Shown here piece by piece: positions 10,288 through 22,045 of a stretch of DNA of 64,000 nt. The DNA comes from Pleurodeles waltl (Eukaryota > Chordata > Amphibia > Caudata > Salamandridae). Where the stretch lies: positions 219,863,442 to 219,927,441 of the forward strand of contig NC_090450.1 of the NCBI RefSeq assembly GCF_031143425.1, in the 5' to 3' direction. Made by a program: the position numbers and the translations under genes. The notes beneath the pieces were generated by a model that was given only the letters and a program-made list of their open reading frames with translations, was not told where the DNA came from and made no database searches. Each line of letters begins with the position of its first letter. Positions within the stretch are counted from its first letter, which is position 1.

Positions 10288-11300
10288 AATATGAACTCAC
10301 AAAGTCTCAACACTTCAAATGACTGCAACTGAAACAGGTGCTGAGTATCTGCGGACATTCATTGTGAGATGAGGATAGGGTATTGGCTGCATCTCTGTGG
10401 TAACACACCGTGTCTTGTACCCGAAGAATGCTCCTAAGCAACTTTGGACAACCCATGGAGTGCCTCAAGGACAAGACTTGGGGATCCTGGAAGAGGTAAG
10501 CAGAGGATGCAGTGTACAAAGTCCATTGCTGTCCACAAAAATTCCTCAATGTATAGGTTCCCTTGCGGGACACTTGAGACTACATTCTGGATTTTGACAC
10601 ATGTTGTGAAACCACGTATGAAGCTGGAAAGGCGAAAGTGGGGGGAGTGAGAAGGGGGATAGGTTGTGGCCTGCATGATGAATTGTACAATATTGTGTAG
10701 TCTACTATGACCATCCTGCGGCAAATGGATGTCTGTACACCACTAATACTACTTCCAAAGGTTTGTTTATTATGTTACGTAAAGATAAGTAAAACGTTTT
10801 AAAAAAAAACATTGAACAACGTCATATTCTACAAAGTGAAGTTCATTGAGGTACACATTTGGCAACGTGAGCAAAGAGATAAAAACTGAGGAAAAGCTTC
10901 TTCTGACCTGGCTTCCCCTTGTGTTTTTGGTTTTGGATATGCAGAATTGTGATGTCTACCATTGAGTGATGCTGAATAAATATCCGCCCATTAAAACTAT
11001 CAGTGCATCAATTAATTCTGTCAACAGGCAGAACTTAATATCTGGGCAACAGGCTGACATTGAAGGTGCCATGTATTAATAATTTACACCTGATAGGTTG
11101 CTGATATAAAATCTGAGCCATGCCTGATCACATGCATATGTATAGTGTGTGGAGTGCACAACTAAAATCGTCTCCTGTGGCCTTCACAGATGCACACCCA
11201 CACTCAAACTGCTGACAGTCAGGCGTGTTAACCCCGCTTTCCGTGAATTATTAAGTCTTCATGTCCTGCTGGTAATTATTCGGATTTTAAAACCATTTTT
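10288..11300. other. no gene recognised
   Basis: Short open frames on both strands have no recognised motif. The stretch could include the 3' UTR of the minus-strand L1 that follows, but no terminal tail was found. Confidence 0.45.
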
Positions 11301-13645
11301 AAGGAATATACAATATAATGAAGAGTAAACAGCTGTAACCAGGAACACATGTATAAATAAGTATGTTATATTAAATTGTAAATACACAAGGTGTAGACAG
11401 ATGCATACGTAATAAAAAGAAGCAAACAATATCAAATAAAGGTTCAGCTATTTTTTTAGTATTTTCTTTTCCAGGTAAGAGGTGGGAATATTTGTGAATG
11501 GGTGATTAGGATCATTATAAAACAGGGCAGTCAAAATTACATTAAAAAGACAATATAAATGGATTTTGAAACAATACGATATAATCTACCAAAGAAAAGA
11601 AAACAATATATATTTGGATAGTAGTAAGTAAGTAAAAAAATGTAACGACATTTAAAAATAGTAGGATCCGAAATGGTATTAATGGCAGATAAAGCACAAA
11701 CCGTGTTAAATATGTCGTGCGAGACTTCCATAAAAGGTCCGTGTTGTGAATTCCAAGTATGGAAATTGTACATGCTCTGTCTAGCCGATGCAGAAGTATT
11801 TGATGCATGTTTCAAGTTAGTAGTAATTTGCTGGTATGCAATAGCAAATAAAAGATCAAGCATTTTTTTCAATCAAAGTGAGATAGATGACAACGATAAT
11901 CTAAAGAGCCCATAAAAACTGAGAGATTATTAAACAAATTGAGGTATGGAAAATATGATTGCCCTGTCTCCTGACATCATGCCAAAAACAAAGAGTATCG
12001 GGGCAGGAAACAAAATGTGTTTAAGATCATTAAGCAAGCTGGGACAATGCCAACACAGGACTTCGGAATTAAGAGAGAAGCTGGAGATAGAGCCTGGGAA
12101 AAGTGATGTCTACTATACATGAAAGATAGGGGTATATTTAAGAGCAACTAGCGCCTCCTCGCGCCACATTAGCTTTTTTATTTTTTAATGCTAATGTGTC
12201 CTAACAAGGTCAAAATCGCTGTGCCAAATTTACAAAGTGCTGCAATGCATGCATTGAGCTACTTTGTAACTACTTGCGCCACATTATGCCTGCACTAGGC
12301 ATAATGTATGCACAGGGCGTTCCCCTGTTAGGAGGGGGGAATATCGCAAAGAAATCTAAAAGACCTCTATGCGTCATTTGACTCAGCATTTTTAACGCCT
12401 ACTCAGAGCAGGTGTTAAAAGGGGACATGCCACTGTTTTCAATCTTCAGGGTTAGCAACAAAATTTTGGCAAAGACTACAGAACAGGACATCTGCTCCCT
12501 GCCATGTTGCGTCTTATTTTAAATATGGCATACACATGGTGGCGGTAGGGGACACAAGGAGCCGCAAGAAAAGTGGCGCTACATGTAATGTTTCTTAAAT
12601 CTCCCCCATACTGTTTTTGTAAGTGTAGCAGTTCTAGATATTTTATGGAGGTTAAGCCATAATTTGTTCCAAAGGGACGGGGGCCATGAGCATCCTAAGT
12701 TAGCCTCCCATAAATGTTCTATAAAAAGGTTTGAGTTAAGGATGTATGAATAAGCGATGGCTTTGGTAATGTAGAAAAAATAAGAAGCAACGCAGGATCT
12801 GGAAAAGTGATAGAAGCATTGCCAGGTAAGGTAATAAAAATATCCAATAAAATGTTAATGCGAAGGGAGAATTTGCGATGGAAGGAAGGAAGGAAGGATA
12901 TTTAAATTTGTGTTGACATTGAGGAAAGTAAATAGTCGATTATCATCAATTTAGAGGTTCCCAACCCAAACAATGCCTTTATTCCTCCATGCTTGCCAAA
13001 AGAGAGGTCCATTATGAAATTTAATGAGATTAATAAGGTCATTGTACCAGATGGACATGTGAAGAAAATGATTGCGGTAAGTATTTGTGAAGAAAAACGG
13101 GGTGGAAATAAATGACAAATATGTTTATAAAGCTAGGGTGGAAATATGTTCAAGAGAAGAAGAATGAGAGAGATAATCTTGAAAAGAGAAATGAAAAATG
13201 AAACATTATTCTGATGTTACCCAAAGAGGTGAAGAAGAGGGTTGTGATTTTAATAACCAAAAGGTGGAGACGAAAAACCTTATGACAGTGTTCAAAGTTA
13301 GGAAAGTTGACACCCCCTTCATTTCTGAAGTGTTTCAAATGGGATTAGGAGATGCAGGATTTCTTCTTGTTCCATATAATTTGGATAATAGAGAATCAGT
13401 TTTCTTAAAATAGAACTGGGGAATACAAACATGAATCATGGATAAGTTACAAAGAATTATAGGCTAAATGTATCCAATTTCACCACCAAGAAAGAAAAAG
13501 AGGTGACCAAGAAGAGAGTAAGGTTTCATTTCGGAGAAGAAGGTCTTTAAGATTCAGGGAGACAGAGGTGGTAATAGAATTTGAAAACCATGTTCCCAGA
13601 TACTTAATTTTAGTGGGAGTCCATACAAAACCGAAGAAGAATAAT
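11300..13645 (-). mobile_element. L1-like LINE, 3' half of ORF2 (copy A)
   Basis: Reading the minus strand from 13645 leftward gives the C-terminal part of an L1-type ORF2. Recognisable pieces are KIKYLGTWFSN followed by LSSWSPLFLSWW, then GVNFPNFEHCHKVFRL near 13290, then LFWQAWRNKGIVWVGNL near 12970, and a final stretch ending near 11540. These match the order of the region after the RT palm in L1-clade proteins. Several frameshifts and stops make it dead. A MITE interrupts it at 12129-12607. The 5' half lies at 20300-23870. The exact 3' end is not resolved. Confidence 0.7.
12129..12607. mobile_element. MITE, 479 bp, ATA target duplication
   Basis: The left end reads GGGGTATATTTAAGAGCAAC and the right end, reverse-complemented, reads GGGGGAGATTTAAGAAACAT, so they form imperfect terminal inverted repeats. 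ATA flanks both sides at 12126-12128 and 12608-12610. The interior has TTTAACGCC-type words and no coding capacity. It sits inside the L1 remnant and so is younger than it. PIF/Harbinger-like affiliation is inferred from the 3-bp duplication. Confidence 0.7.
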
Positions 13646-13662
13646 GAGTGTTTTTTAAAAGA

Positions 13663-14080
13663 ATTTGTTTAACCCCTTCTGTGCCGGAGACATAATGGTT
13701 ACATCCACTGGCATAGTGCTCCTGTGCCGAGGACGCAACCATTACGTCCTCAGCATGGAGCTCAGAGGGAGCGCTAGTGCTCCCTCTGTGGGCTTCCCTC
13801 TCACCTCCCCAAGGCAGGGATGGAAGAGGAATCCCTTCCCCTTCAACCCCCGAACCACCCAGTGTCGTCTCATGATATGCGCGCTGACCTCATCAGAGGC
13901 CACTTCCCCGTCGCGCTGGAAGCTCAGCTTCTAGCACGATCGGAAGAGAAATGCAAAGCATTTCTCTTCCGATCATGTGATGGGGGCCTCAGAGGCTTGA
14001 AAGGGAAGGAGAGGAATTTCCTTCCCTTTGAAGTCTCTCAGAGCATTTCAGAAGCCAGATCGTAAAGCGATGAAATGATA
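13663..14080. repeat. GC-rich repeat with internal palindromes, class unknown
   Basis: This segment begins after AACCCCTTCTGTGCCGGAGA and differs from its AT-rich flanks in composition. It contains internal inverted copies such as CTCAGAGGGAGC/GCTCCCTCTG and the hairpin listed separately. It may be the 5' UTR of the LINE that follows or an independent MITE. I cannot decide between these. Confidence 0.4.
13938..13974. repeat. perfect 17-bp hairpin with AAA loop
   Basis: GATCGGAAGAGAAATGC is followed by AAA and its exact reverse complement. The stem is perfect over 17 bp. Confidence 0.9.
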
Positions 14081-14087
14081 TGATTGC

Positions 14088-14555
14088 ATGGGGGAGGAGT
14101 ATCGCCTAGAAGGATTACTTGTTAAACTGTTGTCTCGCCTGATGTTGGCACTGAAAAATATTGGTAGCACTCAGAAGGAGTTCCTTACACATGTGCAGTC
14201 TAAATCAACTGTTTCACCCACGACTAGTAGGCACCACCCTTACTGTGCCAAACCTACTCCCAGTGTCACAGCTATAACAGTGGAAGATGACAAGGGGAGG
14301 ATCAGCTTCAGACCAAACCAGTGGAACTGGCTATTCCAAAACAGGTTACCTCAAATTAGCCCCATAATTTTGGCCTGGGTAGGGGCCCTGGAGGAAAGCT
14401 TGTCCCTTCAGTATATTTTAATTTTGTTCCCCCAGAAAGGGTTCAAAATAGAAAACTACAAATCTTACATCTTCCCCCTGGAGTGCATACCAAATGTAGT
14501 TATTCTGAAGAATGTTCCAACTTTGAACCCAACCCATGTAGAATCAGACCAATAG
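14088..14555 (+). CDS. possible ORF1 of the plus-strand LINE
   Basis: This 155-codon open frame starts MGEEYRLEGLLVKLL and lies upstream of the endonuclease region of the LINE. Its position fits ORF1, the nucleic-acid-binding protein of non-LTR retrotransposons. It has no zinc knuckle or RRM that I can identify, so the call rests on position and size only. Confidence 0.3.
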   Translation: MGEEYRLEGLLVKLLSRLMLALKNIGSTQKEFLTHVQSKSTVSPTTSRHHPYCAKPTPSVTAITVEDDKGRISFRPNQWNWLFQNRLPQISPIILAWVGALEESLSLQYILILFPQKGFKIENYKSYIFPLECIPNVVILKNVPTLNPTHVESDQ

Positions 14556-14837
14556 CTCAATAATAGGGTGGAGGCATTTCAAGTCATATCCTTTTAAATG
14601 GAATAAAAGGTGTTGCCATCTTGGAAGAGGTTGACTGACTGTCTGGTGGTGATGAGATCGAGGCTGTTGATGACCATCCATGAGTTTTGGAGTTTGCCCA
14701 GAAACAACTGGGAGCGTGCTGACCGGATTGATTCAGACAGTTTACTGGCCCATTACCTATAGCAACTGGCCATATCCAATGTACAGCTAATTGGGGAACA
14801 TGGCATGGGTGACAGTACCCTCTCACCCTCTGATTGA

Positions 14838-15535
14838 ATGTTGAAAGGGAAGGATAGAACTGGTCTATTGGTTTTGATAGAACAAGATTGTGCTAACGAA
14901 GCAACTATGGCCCCTGATCTGAGTGACTTTGTATTGAACAGTGCTGGTATTAGTAATAGATTGATGGATATAAACTTGGTCTCTTTTATTTTAAAACAGC
15001 AGCTTGTGTGCTTCCAGGAGACCTGGTCACAAACTAATATCCATACACATGTTTTTTTATCAGTATTTACACCAGCAATTCCATCCCCTTCTGGACTCCA
15101 TAGTGGTGGTCTTTTAACTTTAATAAGTACCTCCTGGGCAGGCAATGTGGTAAAGATCTAGCTGGACTCTCCTTATTTTCAATGAATTTACCTTTCATTG
15201 ATCGGGGCACATCTAGTTATTCTTATCAATTTTTATCGTTACTTCTCTAGTAGCAATGTGCACATAATTGATTCTCTAGCCTGTACCATAGTTGTGTTTT
15301 TGTCAACTGTGAAAAAGGAATATGCAATAATATGGGGTAGGGATTTCAAACTTAGACTTTGTTTAATTGTTGATGACCATGTTTGTGGTTTAGGGTCAAT
15401 TACTTTTCTAATCATTCACATTTGACCTATAATCCATGTGGCGGTGATTTGAATAGGCTTCTGATGACCCACAACCTTACTCTTGTAATTGACATAGTAG
15501 CTAGGGAAATTCTACAGGAAGTAACATTTATTTAC
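14838..15535 (+). pseudogene. LINE endonuclease, N-terminal part
   Basis: The fragments include VCFQETWSQTN, which matches the QETW motif of apurinic-type endonucleases, and a degraded GGDLNRLL/GGDFN-like motif near 15440. These are catalytic landmarks of the APE domain. The frame breaks several times. The rest of the domain appears after the L2 insertion. Confidence 0.65.
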
Positions 15536-16800
15536 CGAATCCGCACTGATCGGAGTAACGGAAGAGGTCAGACGTCGTCTTGATGACGGCCTGGCATCGG
15601 CAATCGTGCTGCTTGACCTTAGTGCCGCATTCAACACAGTGGACCGCAGTATTCTTCTCCAGAGGATGAAGGAGACATGTGTCACAGGGACTGCACTAAG
15701 TTGGTTTAGTGAGTTTTTAAAGACAAGATCATTACAGGTACTCAATCAATCTTTTTATTCAAGATGTTTTAATAGTAGATGGGGAGTACAACAGGGTTAA
15801 ACTCTTAGCCCCTCACTGTTTAATATCTATGTGTTGCCTCTTGCCAAGGTAGTTAAACCCTATGGCCTCTCTCTGATATCATATGCTGATGATACACAAC
15901 TAGTGGTCTCTCTGACCTCAGTACAGAACTCACTTGTATCTTCACTTGGCCCTTGCCTACAGGCAATAGCTAACTGGATGTCCTACTGTAAAGTTAAATT
16001 GAGTGGAGATAAAACAGAGGTCATGTTCTTGGGCTCTCAAGCCCAATTAAACCGTTCTCCCTCTGTTCTGCATCTTTTAGGAGATCTTCCAGCCCCCAAG
16101 AAACCTATCAAAAGCCTTGGGGTCTGGCTTTATCCGTGGTTATCTATGGATCAGCAGGCAAAAAAAACATCTGTCATCTGCTTTGGCATATTTAGGCTCC
16201 TTATGAAAGTGTTTAAAATCCTTCTGTTTATGGCAAAGAGACTAATCATACAGGCATTGATCAGCTCACGCCTTGATTATGGGAGCGCTCTATTTCTTGG
16301 TTCTCCAAAGTATGTGACCAAGAGACTCCAACTGGTGCAGAATACTGCCTCTAGATTGCTCTTTAATATACCCAAACATGAATCAGTCAAATCAGCACTG
16401 CTTACTCTGCACTGGCTCCCATTAGAGCAGCAAGTAAAATTCAAGGCTTTATGTTAGATTCATAGAGCCTTACATGGCAAAGGGCCCCCTCAGCTGCAAT
16501 CCTTGGCCACTTTCTATAAACCCACGTGTCATCTTAGTCGGTTTTGGCTGCCCTGGCGGTAATTCCCTCAGTAACAAAGGCCAGATGGAGTGGAAGATCT
16601 ATGTCACATCTAGGCACTAAACTGTGGAACTCGCTACCTCTGCCCCTACGTTAAACTGACCATGACCTAACTTTCCGTCCGCGACTGAAAACTTGGCTGT
16701 ACTGATCTCTTTCTATGGAAGTGTTATGGAGGATCTATGTAAGCGCTGGGAGGCCCTAGGGTAGCCATGCGCTATATAAGTTCGTCAACATAACATAACA
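15535..16800 (+). mobile_element. L2-like LINE, 5'-truncated
   Basis: This insertion carries the C-terminal two-thirds of an L2-type RT. Motifs in order are LLDLSAAFNTVDRSILL, a GVQQG turn, FNIYVLPLAKV, the intact catalytic box SYADDTQL, and the thumb sequence SRLDYGSALF. The post-RT signature TASRLLFNIPKHE and LLTLHWLPLEQQ is diagnostic of L2/CR1-type elements. It ends in GCTATATAAG followed by a short AACAT repeat. It lacks ORF1 and the endonuclease, as is usual for 5'-truncated copies. An in-frame TAA after VQQG and a TAG near 16456 make it dead. Confidence 0.85.
15831..16457 (+). pseudogene. L2 reverse transcriptase, palm to post-RT
   Basis: This is a 208-codon open frame that holds the YADD catalytic box and the conserved post-RT region. 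In the family this region copies the element's RNA at a nicked target. Here it is a fragment, because the fingers are in an upstream segment ended by a TAA. Confidence 0.8.
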
Positions 16801-17067
16801 TGGGGAGAGGGAGTGGTTCTGTAAACTGATTTCATTGCACTGTTCAGGCCTTGGTCTAGGAAGTTTCAAATTTTCAGATCCTTAATTATGTGATTAGTAA
16901 CCATTACCCGCTAGTACTAAGCTGGAATTTGCAGGGTTGCCCTTGACACTTGCGAATAGGATGAATTGTCCTATTAAATATACCACGAACGGGGATACAA
17001 CGGAAGTGGAAAGATTTTGACTGTAACGATTTAGTATCTCAGCTAGTGGTGAACCACAGGGTCCAGT
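16801..17067 (+). pseudogene. LINE endonuclease, C-terminal part after the L2 insertion
   Basis: Short frames resume with a degraded SDH-like box (SNHYPLVLSWN near 16898), the last catalytic motif of APE endonucleases. This is the continuation of the domain that was cut at about 15535, and it shows that the L2 entered this LINE. Confidence 0.55.
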
Positions 17068-18790
17068 TTGAGCTTTGTCTTAGTGATGTGCCCAATCCAG
17101 GGCAGTCTTAGTGCATTTTCTGGAATCTGCATTGAAGCAAGAGATCATCTAATGGCACCCAGGTTTCAACGCTCCCTGAGACTTAATAAGTGGTTTGACA
17201 AAAACTGCTCGCAAGCTCATACTAATCTTTTGCATGCCTTCAAAAGCTTCCCAAGGGTTGCATCAGTTATAAAGCAATGCAGGATGTTGTATAAAAAAGC
17301 CATTAGGCAAAGGAGTCAAATCAAAAAATCAAAGCAGTTGGTCAGTGCTTCCATAAGGAATGATGTGACACAGTGCTGGAAGATAGTTAATGCCCCTTTC
17401 TTCTCTAGCAGCCCTAGCTTTGGCATAGAGGCAATTATCCCTGAGCATGAATGGACTAATCATTACTCCAAACTATATGATATTAATGATCAGGCAACTA
17501 TTGATTCTGGTGTTGTAATGGATACATCTAGTTTAGCATGTTCAAAGGAGCTGATAATTACACTTGGGGATATCACGCCAAAAGTGAATAGATGCCCAAG
17601 TTACAAAGCTCCAGGAGCAGATGGGGTCCCTGTCATTCTTCCTAAAAAACAATTTGGCATTTTGGGCCCCAATCCATGTGAATGTACGAAGGAATGTGAT
17701 TATTAGTGTCCCCCTAAGTCGTGGTCACGAGTAACGATTGTCCCAATTTTTAAGACGGGAGACCAAAGTGACCCACACTGCCATCACCCAATATCTCTAA
17801 TTGATGCTACAGCTAAAAACCTCAGCAGAGTTCTGTTTCGCAACTAGAAAACTGGTCTAGCAAAAATGGCATTCTAACCCCAGCCCAGTATGGTTTTTGG
17901 CATGGTTCACAGGCGGTGGATCAGTGCTTGAATCTGCAATTAATAATGAGTAAATATGTGTTTTCCAAAGAGGGCTGCCTGTTCTTGGTATTTATGGATT
18001 TAAGTGCAGCATTTGATAATGTTATAAGGGGGAAGTTGTGAACTATGCTACTATGCAAGGGTGCCAGCCCAAAAATTGTTCATCTACTTGCCCAGTTGCA
18101 TGCAGATGTAGAAGGCAGGATGAGGTATGGGGCAAATGGGGAATGTATTCCCTACATAAAAAGAAGTAAGGGTGTCAGACAAGGTTGCGTCCTTGCATCC
18201 TTCTTTTTTAGTTTTTATATCAATGTTCTTGAGGGCTGCCTGATCAAAGCTACAGCTGACTCGCTGGTCTTCAGAAACGCTTAAACAGCTTCCTGACTTT
18301 TGTGGTCAACTTAGGTCTTTCAATGAATAAAACCAAATTGTATGCAATGGTTTGTGGGCAACCTGGAAGCATGATAATCCCTTTTCATGTCTGTGGAACA
18401 CCCCTCAAATGTGTATCCACATTTACTTACATGGGGGGTACCATTTGATAGTAGGAACACCTTGATGCATTTAAAGGTGGTCAGGGTCACTCAGTTCCAA
18501 CAAACAATAGCCTCCATCTTCAAATTTGCTTGTGAGTTAGGGTCTATGACCCTAGATGAAGTTATTACTATTTATAAAGCAAGACCTATTCCAATCTCCA
18601 CCTATGGGGCTGGAGTGTCGGCTCATCTTGACCCTTTATCCTTGCAGATTAGTGAGAATATGTTTTTTTACAACGACTTGTCATTCAGTCCTAGGAACCA
18701 GCCACTATAGTGCACGAGGAGTTAGGATTACATCACCTGGTAGATGTAGTAAGGATGGCACCAATTTTACTCTGGCTGTCAATCTGCTCT
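17068..18790 (+). pseudogene. LINE reverse transcriptase, damaged active site
   Basis: Recognised parts in order are a basic linker (KWFDKNCSQAHTNLL), the fingers motif KAPGADGVPVI, a YGF-like segment near 17890, MDLSAAFDNV near 17995, and KGVRQGCVLASFFFSFYIN near 18170. The catalytic YADD box appears as TADS near 18256, with the tyrosine and second aspartate lost. At least four frame breaks are present. In intact relatives this protein performs target-primed reverse transcription. Confidence 0.7.
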
Positions 18791-19179
18791 AGTCCAGACG
18801 CATCATTGACCAAAATGGTGATTACTGATTGTCTAAACTTAGCAGGGGCACATAAGATTTAGTGTGCCCCTGTGCATGTATGTTAAAAATTCACTTTATG
18901 CCATTGATAGATGTTATTTGTTTCTCAATCCGAAGTTGGTAGAAACTCGGTTTAGACACTTGGTAAAAACTGAACTGCTAAATAGGATACTTGTAAAGAG
19001 GCTGAATTAAAGAAAGGGATGGTGGTGGCTTACCTTTTACTTTGTACAACACTGAATATTGAACTATATCAGCTAAAGGTTTCACTCCACCAAAGATACT
19101 ATTTTTCGAGGTTTAAACTGGGCCTCACCCACCTGTTGGTGTCTTACGAATCTAAAGTGTTTATGGTGAAAATAATCTG

Positions 19180-19434
19180 ATACCTTGCCCATGCAATTCA
19201 ACTACACCTTAATTGCATCTACATAATTTTTTCTTCTGTAGGCTCTATAGATATCAAAGAACTCAACTATTAGCACCCCTTTTGAGAACTTTAAACAGCA
19301 GAAAGTATAAAGAGGCTTTGGAACACCTACAGTTGCTCCTGACTGATCAAGTATGCTTAACAGTATATAGATGTATCTCTCTTGCTGTTGAATGCAACAT
19401 AATTGTGGGGAAGGAACAGCAGTATGTTGGTTGA
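19180..19434 (+). pseudogene. LINE ORF2 C-terminal zinc-knuckle-like region
   Basis: A CPCNST...LHLHNFFFC arrangement resembles the cysteine/histidine motif after RT in several LINE clades. It is followed by the helical tail YRYQRTQLLAPLLRTLNSRK. It lies about 600 bp before the element's 3' end. Confidence 0.5.
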
Positions 19435-19966
19435 TTGTTTATGATTTTAAGGATTTATTGATTAGTAATTGTCAGTTTAAAACTATTTTTCTTTTTACAA
19501 TTTTATGTATTGGGGCATTTGTATTTGGCTGTATGATGAATAGCTGTTGATACTGCATGACTGGCTGGTTGATCGGGAGAGGATCGGGTAAGCATATAAC
19601 TGCTGCAGACTATTTAAGTGTTTGTTGTGGACCTACCCTTAGCAGCCAACAAAGGAGAGGACTTGAAAACAGAAAATGTTTCAAATGAGGAATCTTGCTG
19701 TTTAACTGTGTGTAGATTCTGTATGGGAAATTTGGACCAATCTCTTAAACATCTTATGGTTGTACTAAGTCACTTTATCACTAGCTGCTTGACAATCATT
19801 TGCACAATTTGTTGGATTGTACTTTCGTTATAGGGTAATGTACCCTACAATATGTTCTAATAGTTGTATGTATATTTTTATTTTATTTTGATATTTTGCT
19901 TTAATATTTTCTGTTTTTAATTCCTATGGCGTGTTAAGAAACTTTTATATATGTTTATTTCATCTG

Positions 19967-19990
19967 AATAAAGATGTTCTGACTGACTGT
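19967..19990 (+). terminator. LINE 3' end: AATAAA and GACT repeat
   Basis: AATAAA is followed within 9 nt by CTGACTGACTG, the short tandem tail that ends the element. Confidence 0.65.
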
Positions 19991-20299
19991 CCTTAAACTA
20001 CAGAAAACATCACGTTTCGGAATGAGACACTTCCAGAGGACAACTTGAGATGAAGTGCCCAAATTTGAATGCAACATAAGCACTCAACCCTTCTCACAAC
20101 AAACATCATGAGACTAAAGAAGGTGAGTAAAACAACCAGAGCGGGCATTGACAATTGTAGCGTTAGCCATCTTGAGTGTCCTCTTATGGCACAGTGAGTT
20201 CCAACTGGATGTTTTAGCATTTCAATGGAGATGATAACTTCCCATTGAGCCTCTGAGTTTCAGGGGGTGAATCATAGGGGGTGCTTGTCTTTTGTCTTT
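19991..20299. other. unassigned segment between LINE and L1 copy A
   Basis: No coding match is seen. The minus strand contains CAAGATGGCTAACGC near 20160-20176, similar to the AAGATGGC word at the start of many L1 5' UTRs, but the evidence is too thin to call a promoter. Confidence 0.3.
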
Positions 20300-21300
20300 T
20301 TTGTGAACCCTGACAATAGTAATGGCTGCTAGAGGATAATCTGAGTTTGGTGCTTTAATTAAAATCTCAAAAAATAATCTGGTACTATCTGAGCCCATGT
20401 GGCCCTTGATGAAGCCTTTTTGCTCCAGTCCTATTAACTAAGATAAGAGACTTGATATATGTAAATCAAGAAGTTTAGCAACAATCTTATAGTCAACATT
20501 GACCAAGGAAATGGGTCTATAGTTTTTACATAAGGTGGGATCTTTAACGGATTTGGGGTTAAAGCAAATTGTAGCTTCTAGAAAAGTACTTTTGAAAGGA
20601 TGAGAAGTAGAAACGGCTGAGACTAGGGTTAGCAATTTTGGTACTAAAAGAAAGGAAAAATGAGAGTAGAATTAAACAGAAAAACCTTCAGGACCTGATG
20701 CTTTACCCTTTTTAATGAAAATAAAGCATTACTACTTTCTAGAAAAGAAATGTCCCAATATAAACTAGAGAAATCCAAGTCAGGATTAGGTGGTTTATGA
20801 ATTGAGGAAAAGGAATGATCAATATCTATTCCAATTGGGTTCATCTCAGAAGTATAAAGTGATCTGTACAATTTTACATATTCTTCAAGGATATCTGAAT
20901 CTTGATAGATTGAGGTACCTGTGGAAGCTTGTAAAGAAATAATTATGTGATGATCATTCCTATCTTTACGATAGTTTGCCAGACATTTTCCCCATTTTAT
21001 TACGACCTTTGTAATATCTAGAACTATCTTTTAACAAGTAATTAGAGGCATTGTCAGAAGAAACATCTTTATATTGTGAAGAGTAGTATTCATATTCCAA
21101 TTTCTTGATATTAGATAACAATGTGGTATGTTTGGCAAGTAAGGCTTTCTTTTTTTGGCAGCATAAGCAATGGTACAACCCCCTTGCTATGACTTTAAAG
21201 GAATCCCAACAGAGTTGGGGGTGTAAAGGAGGATTTTGATGTCTGGAGAAAAAATTGTTTGTAAGAAAATGTTGTTTTGAGAGTAAAGAATTGTTACATT
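20300..21300 (-). pseudogene. L1-like ORF2 reverse transcriptase, N-terminal part
   Basis: Fragments include SLKRVKHQVLKVF, a remnant of the GxDG fingers motif, near 20690; KNYRPISLVNVDYKIVAKLL near 20520, the classic L1 RT block 2; and GFIKG near 20415. The sequence stops near LAAITI just before the AFD motif. Confidence 0.7.
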
Positions 21301-22045
21301 TTCTACGAGTTGGGGGGAACATGGTTGTGGAAAGCTAAATCAATGTCTGTTATAACTGGTGCATGGTCTGAGAATAAAATGGGTTCCATCTCTGCTTTAA
21401 TAAGATTACAAGATGGAAATGTACTCACAAATACATGATTTAATGTGGTGAGGGAGTTGTGTGCAGGAGGGAAAAATGTGTATTCTTGGTTGAGTGGTGT
21501 GCAAATCTCCATGCGTCAACAAAAGCTCTGTGAGATAGAAAAGAAAAAAACTGTTTGTACATTTTATGTGGAGAAAGTTTGATGGTGGATTGTCTGTCAA
21601 GAAATGGGTCACATACTTGGTTGCAAAATCCACCCAAAAGAAAATATTCAACAGTGAAATGAAGACATGTTTTCTCAAGATCAGACCAGAACAAAAAATT
21701 AGTTTGAGTTGGAGCATAAACATTAAAAACAGTAGTATTGTGTTAATAGATACCATAGTGACAATCTCTCTACCACACAAGATCATTTCTTGTGAAAGAA
21801 TATACATATTGAGATGCTTATTACAAAGAATAACAACACCATTCTTCCAATTCTATGTGGGAGAGACAATCACCTTACCAAACTAGGTTTGTTTCAACTT
21901 CTGTGCCTCTGCTTCTGTAAGATGAGTTTCCTGGAGAAGTACTGAATCTAGTTTATATTTTGCCAGGTGAAAAATAACTCTTTGTCTCTCAGTAGGGTGA
22001 TTTAAACCTTTAAAACTTCAGGTTATAACTCTATATATGAACAAT
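21300..22045 (-). pseudogene. L1-like ORF2 endonuclease
   Basis: The minus strand shows LDSVLLQETHLTEAEAQKL near 21960, the QETH catalytic motif of L1 APE endonuclease. A degraded DF/CN box follows near 21590, then a DHAPV motif near 21370. The frames shift repeatedly between them. Confidence 0.7.

Larger units (their letters stand above)
14088..19990 (+). mobile_element. APE-type non-LTR retrotransposon (LINE, clade unresolved)
   Basis: The element runs from a possible ORF1 through endonuclease (14838-15530, resuming near 16801), RT (17068-18790) and a C-terminal zinc-knuckle-like region (19180-19434). It ends in AATAAAGATGTTCTGACTGACTG, a short GACT-repeat tail typical of LINEs without a long poly(A). 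A 5'-truncated L2 interrupts the endonuclease. The element lies between the two halves of the L1 called copy A. It is dead, with many stops and a damaged RT active site. The motif set fits an I/Jockey/CR1-like lineage, but I do not assign a clade. Confidence 0.7.

Noticed and set aside
13938..13974. Sequencing adapter contamination (GATCGGAAGAG and its complement)
   Set aside because: Only 11 bases match the common adapter, and both arms continue into a perfect genomic hairpin, so this is chance.
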